The position numbers and the translations under genes were made by a program. This document shows, one piece after another, positions 8,650 to 14,782 of a DNA stretch of 15,945 nucleotides. Numbering within the stretch: the stretch's first letter is position 1; each line of letters begins with the position of its first letter. This DNA comes from an uncultured Leucobacter sp. GTDB taxonomy: Bacteria; Actinomycetota; Actinomycetes; Actinomycetales; Microbacteriaceae. The DNA lies in the NCBI GenBank assembly GCA_945952575.1, contig CAMFIY010000016.1:1-15945 (forward strand), read 5' to 3'. The notes below the pieces were generated by a model. The model did no database searches. It saw only the letters and a list, made by a program, of their open reading frames with translations, and was not told where the DNA came from.

Positions 8650-9260
8650 GGCTGCAGCCTCCCTCCGGCGAAGCGAACCCGATGCCGCATCGGGCCGCGC
8701 CGATCCCGCGACTCGACCGTGAGGTCGTGGGTCTGGAGCATGCCGTGGCCGAACCCCAGCCCGGACCAACGCGAAGCAGTCACCCGCAGATTCCCCTCGG
8801 CCCCCTGCCAGGGTCCGAGAACCACGAGGGTCGCGCCGTGATCCCGCAGCCGAGCGGCGAGCCGTGCCGCCTCGTCGGGCCGGGGCTCGCCCGATGGCCG
8901 GATCAGCACCGCGCTCAGCACCTCGCTCAGCGTCCCCGCGATCCCGAGCCCGTGCGTGCCGGGCGATGGCACCAGTACCAGACGCTCGAGCGACAGCCCG
9001 AGATCCGCCGTCGCTTCGATCCCGAGTTCCGGGACGCCGATCACCCCGCACCAGGCGCCCGATGCGGAGACTGCCGCGAGCAGCGCCAGCCCGAGCTGCA
9101 GCGAGCCCTGCACGGTGGTGACCGAACCTCGGCGGAGCGCGCCCCCGGGGAGCAACCCCCGCAGCTCGGGAGGAGTCGGCAGCGCGCGCTCGTCCAACCG
9201 CAGCGGCTGCATCTCGGTGATGCGCTGCTGCAGCGAGCGGACGGTCGCGAGCTGGTTCAT
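8643..9260 (-). CDS. imuA: ImuA'-like SOS mutasome protein (RecA-like fold)
   Basis: A 205-residue protein matching the actinobacterial ImuA' type of RecA-related accessory factors for translesion synthesis. Diagnostic stretches are LRGLLPGGALRRGSVTTVQGS (given from residue 33), WCGVIGVPELG (70-80) and LERLVLVPSPG (91-101), which are the conserved strands of this family. The position where RecA has Walker A reads VQGSLQLG (50-57) and lacks the lysine, so ATP hydrolysis by the usual mechanism is unlikely; this is common in the ImuA' type. The ATG at 9260 follows a -10 box by 6 nt, consistent with a leaderless message, and a LexA box covers the promoter. The stop overlaps the imuB start, so the two are translationally coupled. 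Longer frames running upstream lie antisense to DUF2469 and are rejected. Confidence 0.88.
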   Translation of the reverse strand: MNQLATVRSLQQRITEMQPLRLDERALPTPPELRGLLPGGALRRGSVTTVQGSLQLGLALLAAVSASGAWCGVIGVPELGIEATADLGLSLERLVLVPSPGTHGLGIAGTLSEVLSAVLIRPSGEPRPDEAARLAARLRDHGATLVVLGPWQGAEGNLRVTASRWSGLGFGHGMLQTHDLTVESRDRRGPMRHRVRFAGGRLQPC

Positions 9261-9266
9261 GGAGAC

Positions 9267-9295
9267 ATATTCGAACATATGTTCGAACGTGTCAA
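9267..9295 (-). promoter_or_regulatory. imuA' promoter, probably leaderless
   Basis: On the minus strand a consensus -35 TTGACA (9295-9290), a 17-nt spacer and GAATAT (9272-9267, weaker -10) precede ATG 9260 by 6 nt, so transcription would start at or next to the start codon. No ribosome site is present. The SOS box occupies the spacer and touches the -10. Confidence 0.75.
9271..9286. promoter_or_regulatory. LexA-binding SOS box
   Basis: TCGAACATATGTTCGA is a perfect palindrome (extending to 18 bp at 9270-9287) and an exact match to the actinobacterial LexA operator form TCGAAC-N4-GTTCGA. It fills the spacer between the -35 and -10 of the imuA' promoter, so LexA binding would block RNA polymerase there. 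It controls imuA'-imuB-dnaE2, and might touch the divergent DUF2469 promoter, whose predicted start is 50 bp away. Confidence 0.95.
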
Positions 9296-9322
9296 GTCGG
9301 AAACGGCGTGCCGCGAGGCGCG

Positions 9323-9328
9323 TAAGAT
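9323..9328 (+). promoter_or_regulatory. Probable -10 box of a leaderless DUF2469 promoter
   Basis: TAAGAT fits the TANNNT -10 consensus and lies 7 nt before ATG 9336, which would make the start codon the first transcribed bases. No convincing -35 is seen at 16-18 nt upstream. The placement favours ATG 9336 over ATG 9327, which overlaps the box. Confidence 0.55.
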
Positions 9329-9335
9329 GGAATCG

Positions 9336-9659
9336 ATGAACGAAGACGACCTGGACGATTACGAGCGAGAAGCCGAGCTTTCGCTGTTCCGTGAATACCG
9401 CGATATCGTCGGTCAATTCCGCTACGTCGTGGAGACCGAGCGTCGCTTCTACCTGGCCAACGAGGTCGACCTGCGGCAGCAGAACGCGGGGAGCGATTTC
9501 TACTTCGAGCTGACCATGAGCGATGTCTGGGTCTGGGACGTCTATCGGGCTGACCGTTTCGTGAAGTCGGTGCGCGTGCTGACGTTCAAGGACGTCAACG
9601 TCGAGGAGCTCACCGCGCGCGAGTTCAAACTGCCCCAGGAGCTCTCGATCGACGACTAG
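9336..9659 (+). CDS. DUF2469 family protein
   Basis: A 107-residue acidic soluble protein of the actinobacterial DUF2469 family (Mycobacterium tuberculosis Rv2901c type), function unknown. Recognition rests on the highly conserved run YEREAELSLFREYRDIVGQF (10-29 approximately), then VVETERRFYLAN (31-42), MSDVWVWDVYR (61-71) and VLTFKDVNVEEL (81-92). The length is normal from ATG 9336; ATG 9327 would add three residues. In mycobacteria it follows rnhB and precedes the yraN-comM-dprA group; here rnhB is not adjacent and the gene is instead divergent from the mutasome cassette, with the LexA box between them. No catalytic or metal-binding motif is apparent. Confidence 0.93.
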   Translation: MNEDDLDDYEREAELSLFREYRDIVGQFRYVVETERRFYLANEVDLRQQNAGSDFYFELTMSDVWVWDVYRADRFVKSVRVLTFKDVNVEELTAREFKLPQELSIDD

Positions 9660-9693
9660 CGTCTGCACGCCTGTACTCGGGTGGGTGCGGGTT

Positions 9694-9728
9694 GAGGGAG
9701 TTCTTCTCTGCTCATCTGCGGTTTTTTG
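9694..9728 (+). terminator. Possible weak terminator after DUF2469
   Basis: An imperfect stem (GAG-G-GAG with CTC-TG-CTC, starting near 9694) precedes a T6 run at 9722-9727. The stem is short and interrupted and about 12 nt separate it from the T run, so this is only a suggestion; its position between DUF2469 and the next operon fits. Confidence 0.2.
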
Positions 9729-9735
9729 CTCCAGC

Positions 9736-9802
9736 TTCTGCGCTCACAGATGGCCTGAAAACGCCGTTTGCGCAAGTTCTCCACAGATTCGCCGGATCGG
9801 CC
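9736..9802 (+). repeat. Paired upstream element, copy 1 (before yraN operon)
   Basis: Three blocks, TTCTGCGCTCACAG (9736-9749), AGTTCTCCACAGATTCGC (9775-9792) and ATCGGCC (9796-9802), recur in the same order on the minus strand at 14737-14670. The first two blocks are identical in both copies and separated by exactly 25 nt in each, while the 25 nt itself differs at about two thirds of positions. The second block ends 43 nt before the yraN ATG. TTCTCCACA inside it differs from the Escherichia coli DnaA box by one base. Its role is unknown; a shared promoter or operator is the simplest guess. Confidence 0.75.
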
Positions 9803-9835
9803 GCACAGCCCGCGCGATCCGGCCAGGCTGGTCGC

Positions 9836-10249
9836 ATGAACGACACAGCATCGGCGCACCGCCGACAGGCGCAACGAACCGAGCCCGGCGCCGCCCACAA
9901 TCGAAGCCTCGGCGCACAGGGTGAGGCGCTCGCCGCCGAGTATCTCGAAGGCCTGGGATACCTGCTGCTGGATCGCAACTGGCGCAATGGCCGAGAGGGC
10001 GAGCTCGATCTCGTCGTCAAGGACGGGCGGGAGATCGTCGCGGTCGAGGTGAAGACCCGCAGCAGCACGGCGGCAGGCCATCCGCTCGAGGCGATCACCG
10101 TGTGGAAGGCGAAGCGGCTGCGTCGATTGCTGCTCAGCTGGGTCCGCGAACGACAGCCGAGGGCGAGCGTGCTGCGGATCGATGCGGTCGGCATCGTGCT
10201 GCGCCCCGGTCGGGAGCCCAGCATCCACCATCTCCAGGGCATCGCATGA
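9836..10249 (+). CDS. yraN: YraN family (UPF0102) putative nuclease-fold protein
   Basis: A 137-residue protein of the YraN/UPF0102 family, related to Holliday-junction-resolvase-type PD-(D/E)xK nucleases; its cellular role is not settled. The conserved pattern is visible: GAQGE (26-30), then GELDLV with D58, and AVEVKTR with E71 and K73, which together form the D-ExK metal-binding set. The first 20 residues are a polar, non-conserved tail. ATG 9836 is chosen because it gives the family's normal length; the frame opens upstream to 9692 without homology. No ribosome site is seen; CAGGCT sits 6 nt upstream and could be a weak -10 for a leaderless start. The stop overlaps the comM start as ATGA. 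Confidence 0.92.
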   Translation: MNDTASAHRRQAQRTEPGAAHNRSLGAQGEALAAEYLEGLGYLLLDRNWRNGREGELDLVVKDGREIVAVEVKTRSSTAAGHPLEAITVWKAKRLRRLLLSWVRERQPRASVLRIDAVGIVLRPGREPSIHHLQGIA

Positions 10250-11799
10250 AGGGCGGGAACTTCGTCGCGCGCGTGGCCGCGATCGCACTGACCGGTCTCG
10301 AGGGCACCCCGGTGCTCGTCGAGGCAGCGCTCTCCAATCAATTGCCCGGAATGGCCATCATCGGGCTCCCGGACGCGTCACTCGCCGAGGCCAAGCAGCG
10401 CGTGCGGCTCGCGACGCAGCGCGCAGGAGTGGCCCCGGAGAACCGCTTCGTCCTAGTCAACCTCTCGCCCGCTTCCTTGCCGAAGCAGGGCTCGAGCTTC
10501 GATCTGGCCATCGCGCTGGCGATCGCTGCGGCCGCGAAACGCGTTCCCGGCGAGCGGATGCCGCATGTCGTGCACCTCGGCGAGCTCGGGCTCGACGGCG
10601 TGCTCCGCAGGCCGCCGGGTCTCCTCAGCGCGGTGCTGGCCGCGAGCAGTCTGGGGTTCGAGCGCGTGATGGTGCCGGAGAGCTGTGCCCGGGAGGCGGC
10701 TCTGGTGCCCGGGATCGAGGTGATCGCAGTGCAGGATCTGTCCGGGGCGCTCGCCTGGTATCGCGGCGAATCCGAAGGATGGCGGATCGGTCCGCCCGGT
10801 TCGCATGAGGTGCATGAAACGGTCTCGGCACGGAGCGTGGACATGGCGGAGGTGATCGGACAGCCCGAAGCGCTCGAGGCGCTGGTGGTGGCTGCGGCCG
10901 GTCGGCACAACCTCTCCATGATCGGCCCGCCGGGCGCGGGCAAGACGCTCCTGGCGACCCGGTTGCCCACGATCCTTCCCGACCTCACCGCCGAGGAGCA
11001 GATCGTCGCCAGCAGCATCGCCTCGCTCGGCGGGAAACCGCTCACCGAGCTGGTCACCAGGCCGCCGTTCGAGAGCCCGCATCATACGGCCTCGGCGGTG
11101 TCGATCATCGGCGGTGGGGACGGCGGCTCCGTGCGGCCGGGAGCGGTCACCCGCGCGTGTCACGGCGTGCTCTTCCTTGACGAGACCCCTCAATTTGCAG
11201 GCACGGTGCTCGATGCGCTGCGCCAGCCGCTCGAGAGCGGAACGGTCGAGATCCATCGCGCCAAGATGCGAGCGGTACTGCCCGCGAGCGTTCAGCTGGT
11301 ACTCGCGGCGAATCCCTGCCCGTGCGGGAACGCCGGCTCGCCCGACACCGCTCTCGAGTGCCGCTGCACTCCGATCGTGCGCACCCGGTATCTGGGGAGG
11401 ATCTCGGGTCCCCTCGCGGACCGGATCGACCTGCGGCTCACGGTGCGCCGGATATCGAGCGCACTGCCCGCCGAGCCGGAGGAAGGCCGTGCGACGAGCG
11501 AAAGACTGCGGCGGCGGGTGTCGGAGGCGCGAGCCCGGGCAGCCGAACGCCTGGCGGGCACGCCCTGGCGAGTCAACGCCGAGGTCCCGGGGAGCTGGTT
11601 GCGGGCATCCGAGGCACGATTGGACGGCGAAGAGACCTCGGTGCTCGATCGAGCCCTGGCCCGGGGCTCGTTGACCATGCGCGGCTACGATCGTGCGCTC
11701 CGAGTCGGGTGGACCATCGCCGACCTCGCGGGTAAGGAGAAACCAGGGCGACACGAGTTGGCTCGGGCACTCGCACTCCGCGGCGGGGCGGGGCTGTGA
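10246..11799 (+). CDS. comM: ComM-like Mg chelatase-family AAA+ ATPase
   Basis: A 517-residue YifB/ComM-family protein. ComM is a hexameric branch-migration helicase that helps integrate transforming DNA in naturally competent Gram-negative bacteria; the actinobacterial role is inferred. An N-terminal Lon-like (ChlI) domain occupies about 1-170 (GLPDASLAEAKQRV at 40-53, NLSPASLPKQGSSFDL at 72-87). The AAA+ core has Walker A GPPGAGKT (227-234) and Walker B GVLFLDE (307-313). Cysteines C358, C360, C372 and C374 (NPCPCGN...ECRC) form the family's usual metal-binding cluster, and the C-terminal Mg-chelatase lid domain follows. The start overlaps the yraN stop (ATGA) and the stop overlaps dprA (GTGA), so all three are translationally coupled. 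A longer upstream frame lies within yraN and is rejected. Confidence 0.95.
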   Translation: MKGGNFVARVAAIALTGLEGTPVLVEAALSNQLPGMAIIGLPDASLAEAKQRVRLATQRAGVAPENRFVLVNLSPASLPKQGSSFDLAIALAIAAAAKRVPGERMPHVVHLGELGLDGVLRRPPGLLSAVLAASSLGFERVMVPESCAREAALVPGIEVIAVQDLSGALAWYRGESEGWRIGPPGSHEVHETVSARSVDMAEVIGQPEALEALVVAAAGRHNLSMIGPPGAGKTLLATRLPTILPDLTAEEQIVASSIASLGGKPLTELVTRPPFESPHHTASAVSIIGGGDGGSVRPGAVTRACHGVLFLDETPQFAGTVLDALRQPLESGTVEIHRAKMRAVLPASVQLVLAANPCPCGNAGSPDTALECRCTPIVRTRYLGRISGPLADRIDLRLTVRRISSALPAEPEEGRATSERLRRRVSEARARAAERLAGTPWRVNAEVPGSWLRASEARLDGEETSVLDRALARGSLTMRGYDRALRVGWTIADLAGKEKPGRHELARALALRGGAGL

Positions 11800-13121
11800 G
11801 CACCGTGAGATCCGTTGCGCGCTTGCGCGCCGAGCCCGAATTGCGGACGAAGCTCGCCCGACTGCGTGCGGTGCCGGATGGTGCGGAATCGGCTGAGATA
11901 TCGCAGGAAGACGCGGATGGGCTGTTGGCCCGGGTGGCGTGGTCCAGGCTGGCGGAACCCGGCGACGGGACAGCGGGAGCCCTGATCGCCGCGCTCGGGG
12001 CGGGGCCTGCTCTACGACTGCTGGTGGAGGGCGAGACGCCGAAAGGCGTAGTGTCATGCGCGCGCGCTGCGGGTCTCGAACTCGCGATCCGCACGGCGAC
12101 GGACGCGGTGGACCGCTGGCTGCCCCGACTCGATCGTGGGGCGACCGTAGCGGACATCGATCGAGCACTTGCCCACGGGCTCAGAGTCGTCGCGCCGGGC
12201 ACCGGGCTTTGGCCGACCTCCTTCGAGGATCTCGGGGTCCACGCTCCGATCGCGCTCTGGACGCGCGGAGAATCGAGCCTGCTCACTGCGCCTGCGCTTT
12301 CGGTCGTCGGAGCCCGTGCGGCGACCGGTTATGGCAGCCACATCACCGCCGAGATCGTGGAAGGCGTCGGTCGGCTCGGACTCGCCATCGTCTCCGGAGC
12401 CGCCTACGGGATCGACGCGGTCGCGCATCGCACCGCGCTCGCCGCCGGAACGCCGACGGTCGCCGTGCTCGCAGGCGGGGCCGACCGGCCATATCCGGCG
12501 GCGCACGATTCATTGCTCGAACGGATCGGGCGCGAAGGGCTGGTCTGCGCCGAGATGGTTCCGGGTGCGGCACCGACCAAGTGGAGGTTCAGAAGCCGAA
12601 ACCGCTTGATCGCCGCGCTCTCTCCGGCGACCCTGGTCACCGAGGCCGGAGTGCGGTCCGGCACCATCAACACGGCAGGCCATGCCGCCACCCTCGGGCG
12701 GGCGCTGGGTGCCGTGCCGGGTCCGGTGACCTCGGCGGCATCGTCGGGCTGCCACCTGTTGATCCGCGAGTACGATGCCGCGCTCGTCACGAACGCGCAA
12801 GAGGCCTGTGAGCTGCTCGGATTCGATGAACAGCCCGACCTGCCGGACCGGCCGGGTGCAGGCGATGTCGATTCAGGACCCGGCGGTCGCACCGTATCCG
12901 GCGGCGGGACCGGTCCGCGGACACCGCCGATGCACGAACGAGTGCTCGACGCGTTGCCGCTGCGCGGTGGGCGGGCCGAGCACGAGGTCGCCCGCAGGGC
13001 CGGGGTGAGCATCGCCGATGCACAGGGCGCACTCGCCGAGCTCGAGTTGCTCGGACGGGTGCAGCGGGGCGACTCGCCGGGGGATCCGGAGGGCATGTGG
13101 GGCTTCGTACGCGGAAAATGA
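11796..13121 (+). CDS. dprA: DNA-processing protein DprA
   Basis: A 441-residue DprA/Smf protein, which binds incoming single-stranded DNA and loads RecA during transformation; many non-transformable bacteria also carry it. The Rossmann-like core spans about 165-345, with SVVGARAATGYG (169-180), VSGAAYGIDAVAH (199-211), VLAGGADRPYPAAH (224-237) and the typical AGVRSGTINTAGHA (284-297). An N-terminal helical extension (about 1-130) precedes it. A Gly/Pro-rich linker (about 348-378) leads to a winged-helix domain (379-428, VLDALPLRGGRAEHEVARRAG), the DprA C-terminal type. The GTG start is set by the 4-nt GTGA overlap with comM. xerC follows after only 4 nt. Confidence 0.95.
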   Translation: MSTVRSVARLRAEPELRTKLARLRAVPDGAESAEISQEDADGLLARVAWSRLAEPGDGTAGALIAALGAGPALRLLVEGETPKGVVSCARAAGLELAIRTATDAVDRWLPRLDRGATVADIDRALAHGLRVVAPGTGLWPTSFEDLGVHAPIALWTRGESSLLTAPALSVVGARAATGYGSHITAEIVEGVGRLGLAIVSGAAYGIDAVAHRTALAAGTPTVAVLAGGADRPYPAAHDSLLERIGREGLVCAEMVPGAAPTKWRFRSRNRLIAALSPATLVTEAGVRSGTINTAGHAATLGRALGAVPGPVTSAASSGCHLLIREYDAALVTNAQEACELLGFDEQPDLPDRPGAGDVDSGPGGRTVSGGGTGPRTPPMHERVLDALPLRGGRAEHEVARRAGVSIADAQGALAELELLGRVQRGDSPGDPEGMWGFVRGK

Positions 13122-13125
13122 GAGT

Positions 13126-14061
13126 ATGCGATTGGACGAGGCGATCGAGGGATACCTCACGACTGTGGAGTTCGAGTACGGTTACTCGCCCCACACGGTC
13201 AAGGCGTATCGCAGAGACCTGCTCGACTTCGCCGAGTACGCCGACGGTCCGGACTCGGACGAGGAGAGCTCCTCCGATCCGCTCGACGTCGACCTGATCG
13301 ATCTCGAACTGCTCCGCGCCTGGCTTTGGGAGCGGCAGGAACGCGGCCTGGCCCAGGGAACGCTGTCTCGCAACGTCGCCACGCTCAAATCCTTCGGCAA
13401 CTGGCTCGAACACCGCAGGCTCGTCCCGGCGAACCCGGCCGCACGGCTTCGCGCCCCGAAGAAGGCCCGCCCGCTTCCCCGCGTCCTCAGCGAGGACCAG
13501 ATCGGGCAGATCCTCAGCCGCGCCGAAGCGCGCGCACGCGGCGGCGACCCCGCCGAGATCCGCGACCGCGCGGTGCTCGAACTCCTCTACGCCACCGCAT
13601 TGCGCGTCTCCGAGCTGTGCGGGCTGCCGCTCAGCGGGCTCGACCTGCGTGAACGTACCGTTCGCGTCATCGGAAAGGGCGATAAAGAGCGTGTCGTGCC
13701 GCTCGGCGCACCGGCGGCACTCGCGCTGCCCGACTATCTCGAACGAGCCAGACCCGCCTTGCCGGCCCGCGCCGGACAACGCCCCGAGACGCTCTTCCTC
13801 GGAAACGGCGGTGCCTCGCTCGCGAGCCACTCGGTCTACCGACTCGTCGCCCGCGAACTCGAACAGGAGCCGGGCAGCGGCCCTCGCGGACCGCACACGC
13901 TGCGCCACACCGCGGCCACCCATCTCCTCAACGGCGGCGCAGATCTCCGCGTCGTCCAGGAGCTGCTCGGACACGCCAGCCTCGCCAGCACCCAGGTCTA
14001 CACGCACGTCTCCACCGAGCGCCTTGCGCAGACCTACCGTCAGGCGCATCCTCGCGCCTGA
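13126..14061 (+). CDS. xerC: Tyrosine recombinase XerC
   Basis: A 311-residue site-specific tyrosine recombinase of the XerC/D type that resolves chromosome dimers at dif during cell division. All catalytic residues are seen: R160 (TALRVSEL), K184 (GKGDKER), H257 and R260 (HTLRHTAA), H283 (LGHASL) and the nucleophile Y292 (TQVYTHV). The N-terminal SAM-like DNA-binding domain covers about 1-110 and carries an acidic loop (40-59, DGPDSDEESSSDPLD). XerC rather than XerD is assigned because of position: this gene sits between dprA and rpsB as in mycobacteria. ATG 13126 follows the dprA stop by 4 nt with a weak GAGAG ribosome site. The longer frame into dprA is rejected. A GC-rich hairpin follows the gene. 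Confidence 0.95.
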   Translation: MRLDEAIEGYLTTVEFEYGYSPHTVKAYRRDLLDFAEYADGPDSDEESSSDPLDVDLIDLELLRAWLWERQERGLAQGTLSRNVATLKSFGNWLEHRRLVPANPAARLRAPKKARPLPRVLSEDQIGQILSRAEARARGGDPAEIRDRAVLELLYATALRVSELCGLPLSGLDLRERTVRVIGKGDKERVVPLGAPAALALPDYLERARPALPARAGQRPETLFLGNGGASLASHSVYRLVARELEQEPGSGPRGPHTLRHTAATHLLNGGADLRVVQELLGHASLASTQVYTHVSTERLAQTYRQAHPRA

Positions 14062-14139
14062 GCGGAAGGGGAAGCAGCGGGGACGCTCGCCCGGCCTCGA
14101 CGCATCGGCCGTCCCGTCGGGAGCGCAGGACTGCGCGAA

Positions 14140-14158
14140 GCGGGCCCGAACGGCCCGC
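14140..14158. terminator. GC hairpin between convergent xerC and M23-like gene
   Basis: GCGGGCC (14140-14146), a 5-nt loop CGAAC, and GGCCCGC (14152-14158) form a perfect 7-bp stem located between the two convergent stop codons. No T run follows on either strand, so it would act as a bidirectional, non-classical terminator or simply protect the 3' ends. Confidence 0.45.
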
Positions 14159-14170
14159 GGAGCCGCCTGC

Positions 14171-14635
14171 TCACCACGGCAGCAGCACGGGGCGCGGGCG
14201 CAGGAAGCGCAGCGGGTTGACATAGGCGCCGTCGACACGGACGCCCAGGTGCAGGCAGGCGGCGGCGCAGTGCCCGCCGGCGCCATCGGAATCCGGGATC
14301 GTGCCGACGATCAGGCCCTGCCCCACCGCGTCACCGACGCGCAGCTCGCTCTCGACCGGCTCGAGCGAGAACACGGTGCGCTCATCGACGCGGATCGACA
14401 ACACCGGGCGATCCGCCACCGTACCGACGAAGGACACCGTTCCGGCAGCGGGGGAGCGCACCTCCTCGCCGGCCCCTCCGCCGGCTCCGACCGGGAGGTC
14501 GATACCGCGATGCCCGGCACGATAGCGTCCCTCGGGCAGCGAGTACGGCGCGGACACGTGCAGCGGCACCCCGAGGGGCGGAAACCAGAGCGCGAGCGCG
14601 ACGACGGCGCTGAGCAGGCGGTGAAGGATCCTCAT
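14171..14635 (-). CDS. Exported M23/LytM-like protein, probably catalytically inactive
   Basis: A 154-residue protein with an N-terminal hydrophobic signal or anchor (about 5-25, LLSAVVALALWFPPLG) and one LytM/M23 peptidase-like domain (about 30-145). The zinc ligands H42 and D46 (GHRGIDL) and H129 (CLHLG) are in place. The first histidine of the family's HxH motif is C127, and the catalytic histidine expected in the T-V-Y-A-H-L strand is replaced (T-V-F-S-L-E, 87-92). C123 and C127 (GHCAAACLHLG) could form a disulfide outside the membrane. This suggests a degenerate LytM domain, like those that regulate wall hydrolases, rather than an endopeptidase; that is inference. Location next to rpsB and xerC matches the mycobacterial order. 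The upstream region carries copy 2 of the paired element; no ribosome site is visible. Confidence 0.88.
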   Translation of the reverse strand: MRILHRLLSAVVALALWFPPLGVPLHVSAPYSLPEGRYRAGHRGIDLPVGAGGGAGEEVRSPAAGTVSFVGTVADRPVLSIRVDERTVFSLEPVESELRVGDAVGQGLIVGTIPDSDGAGGHCAAACLHLGVRVDGAYVNPLRFLRPRPVLLPW

Positions 14636-14669
14636 GCTGACGAAGATGTCACGAGGAGCGTCGTCCCGA

Positions 14670-14737
14670 GGCCGATGCCCGCGAATCTGTGGAGAACTCG
14701 GCTCGACAGCTGGGACCGGCTGCCTGTGAGCGCAGAA
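14670..14737 (-). repeat. Paired upstream element, copy 2 (before M23-like gene)
   Basis: On the minus strand TTCTGCGCTCACAG (14737-14724), 25 nt, AGTTCTCCACAGATTCGC (14698-14681) and ATCGGCC (14676-14670) repeat the arrangement found upstream of yraN. The second block ends 45 nt before the ATG at 14635, against 43 nt in copy 1, and the orientation to the downstream gene is the same. The gap between blocks two and three is one base longer here. Confidence 0.75.
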
Positions 14738-14768
14738 CCCCGAACTCGCGACCCGGCCCCGATCCTGG

Positions 14769-14777
14769 TGCTACACT
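14769..14777 (+). promoter_or_regulatory. rpsB promoter, extended -10 type
   Basis: TGCTACACT is an extended -10 (TG-N-TANNNT). No good -35 is visible 16-18 nt upstream, as is usual with extended -10 promoters. The predicted start, near 14784, leaves a leader of about 186 nt before rpsB. Confidence 0.6.
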
Positions 14778-14782
14778 GGTAC

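Noticed and set aside
8682..9335. N-terminal extension of DUF2469 back through the LexA box
   Set aside because: It would lie antisense to imuA', and the family begins at or near ATG 9336.
9777..9785. TTCTCCACA as a DnaA box and the region as a replication origin
   Set aside because: It is a single one-mismatch copy with no cluster, no AT-rich region and no dnaA or dnaN gene nearby; the match is kept only as an alternative reading of the repeated element.
9692..9835. N-terminal extension of yraN upstream of ATG 9836
   Set aside because: The added residues do not resemble the family, and the stretch is occupied by the repeated element.
10453..12168. A 571-codon open frame on the minus strand across comM and dprA
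   Set aside because: It crosses two well-supported genes, has no family motif, and is explained by GC-rich third-position bias.
13018..13125. Longer xerC start inside dprA
   Set aside because: The extra residues overlap dprA's winged-helix domain in another frame and have no recombinase similarity; ATG 13126 gives the normal length.
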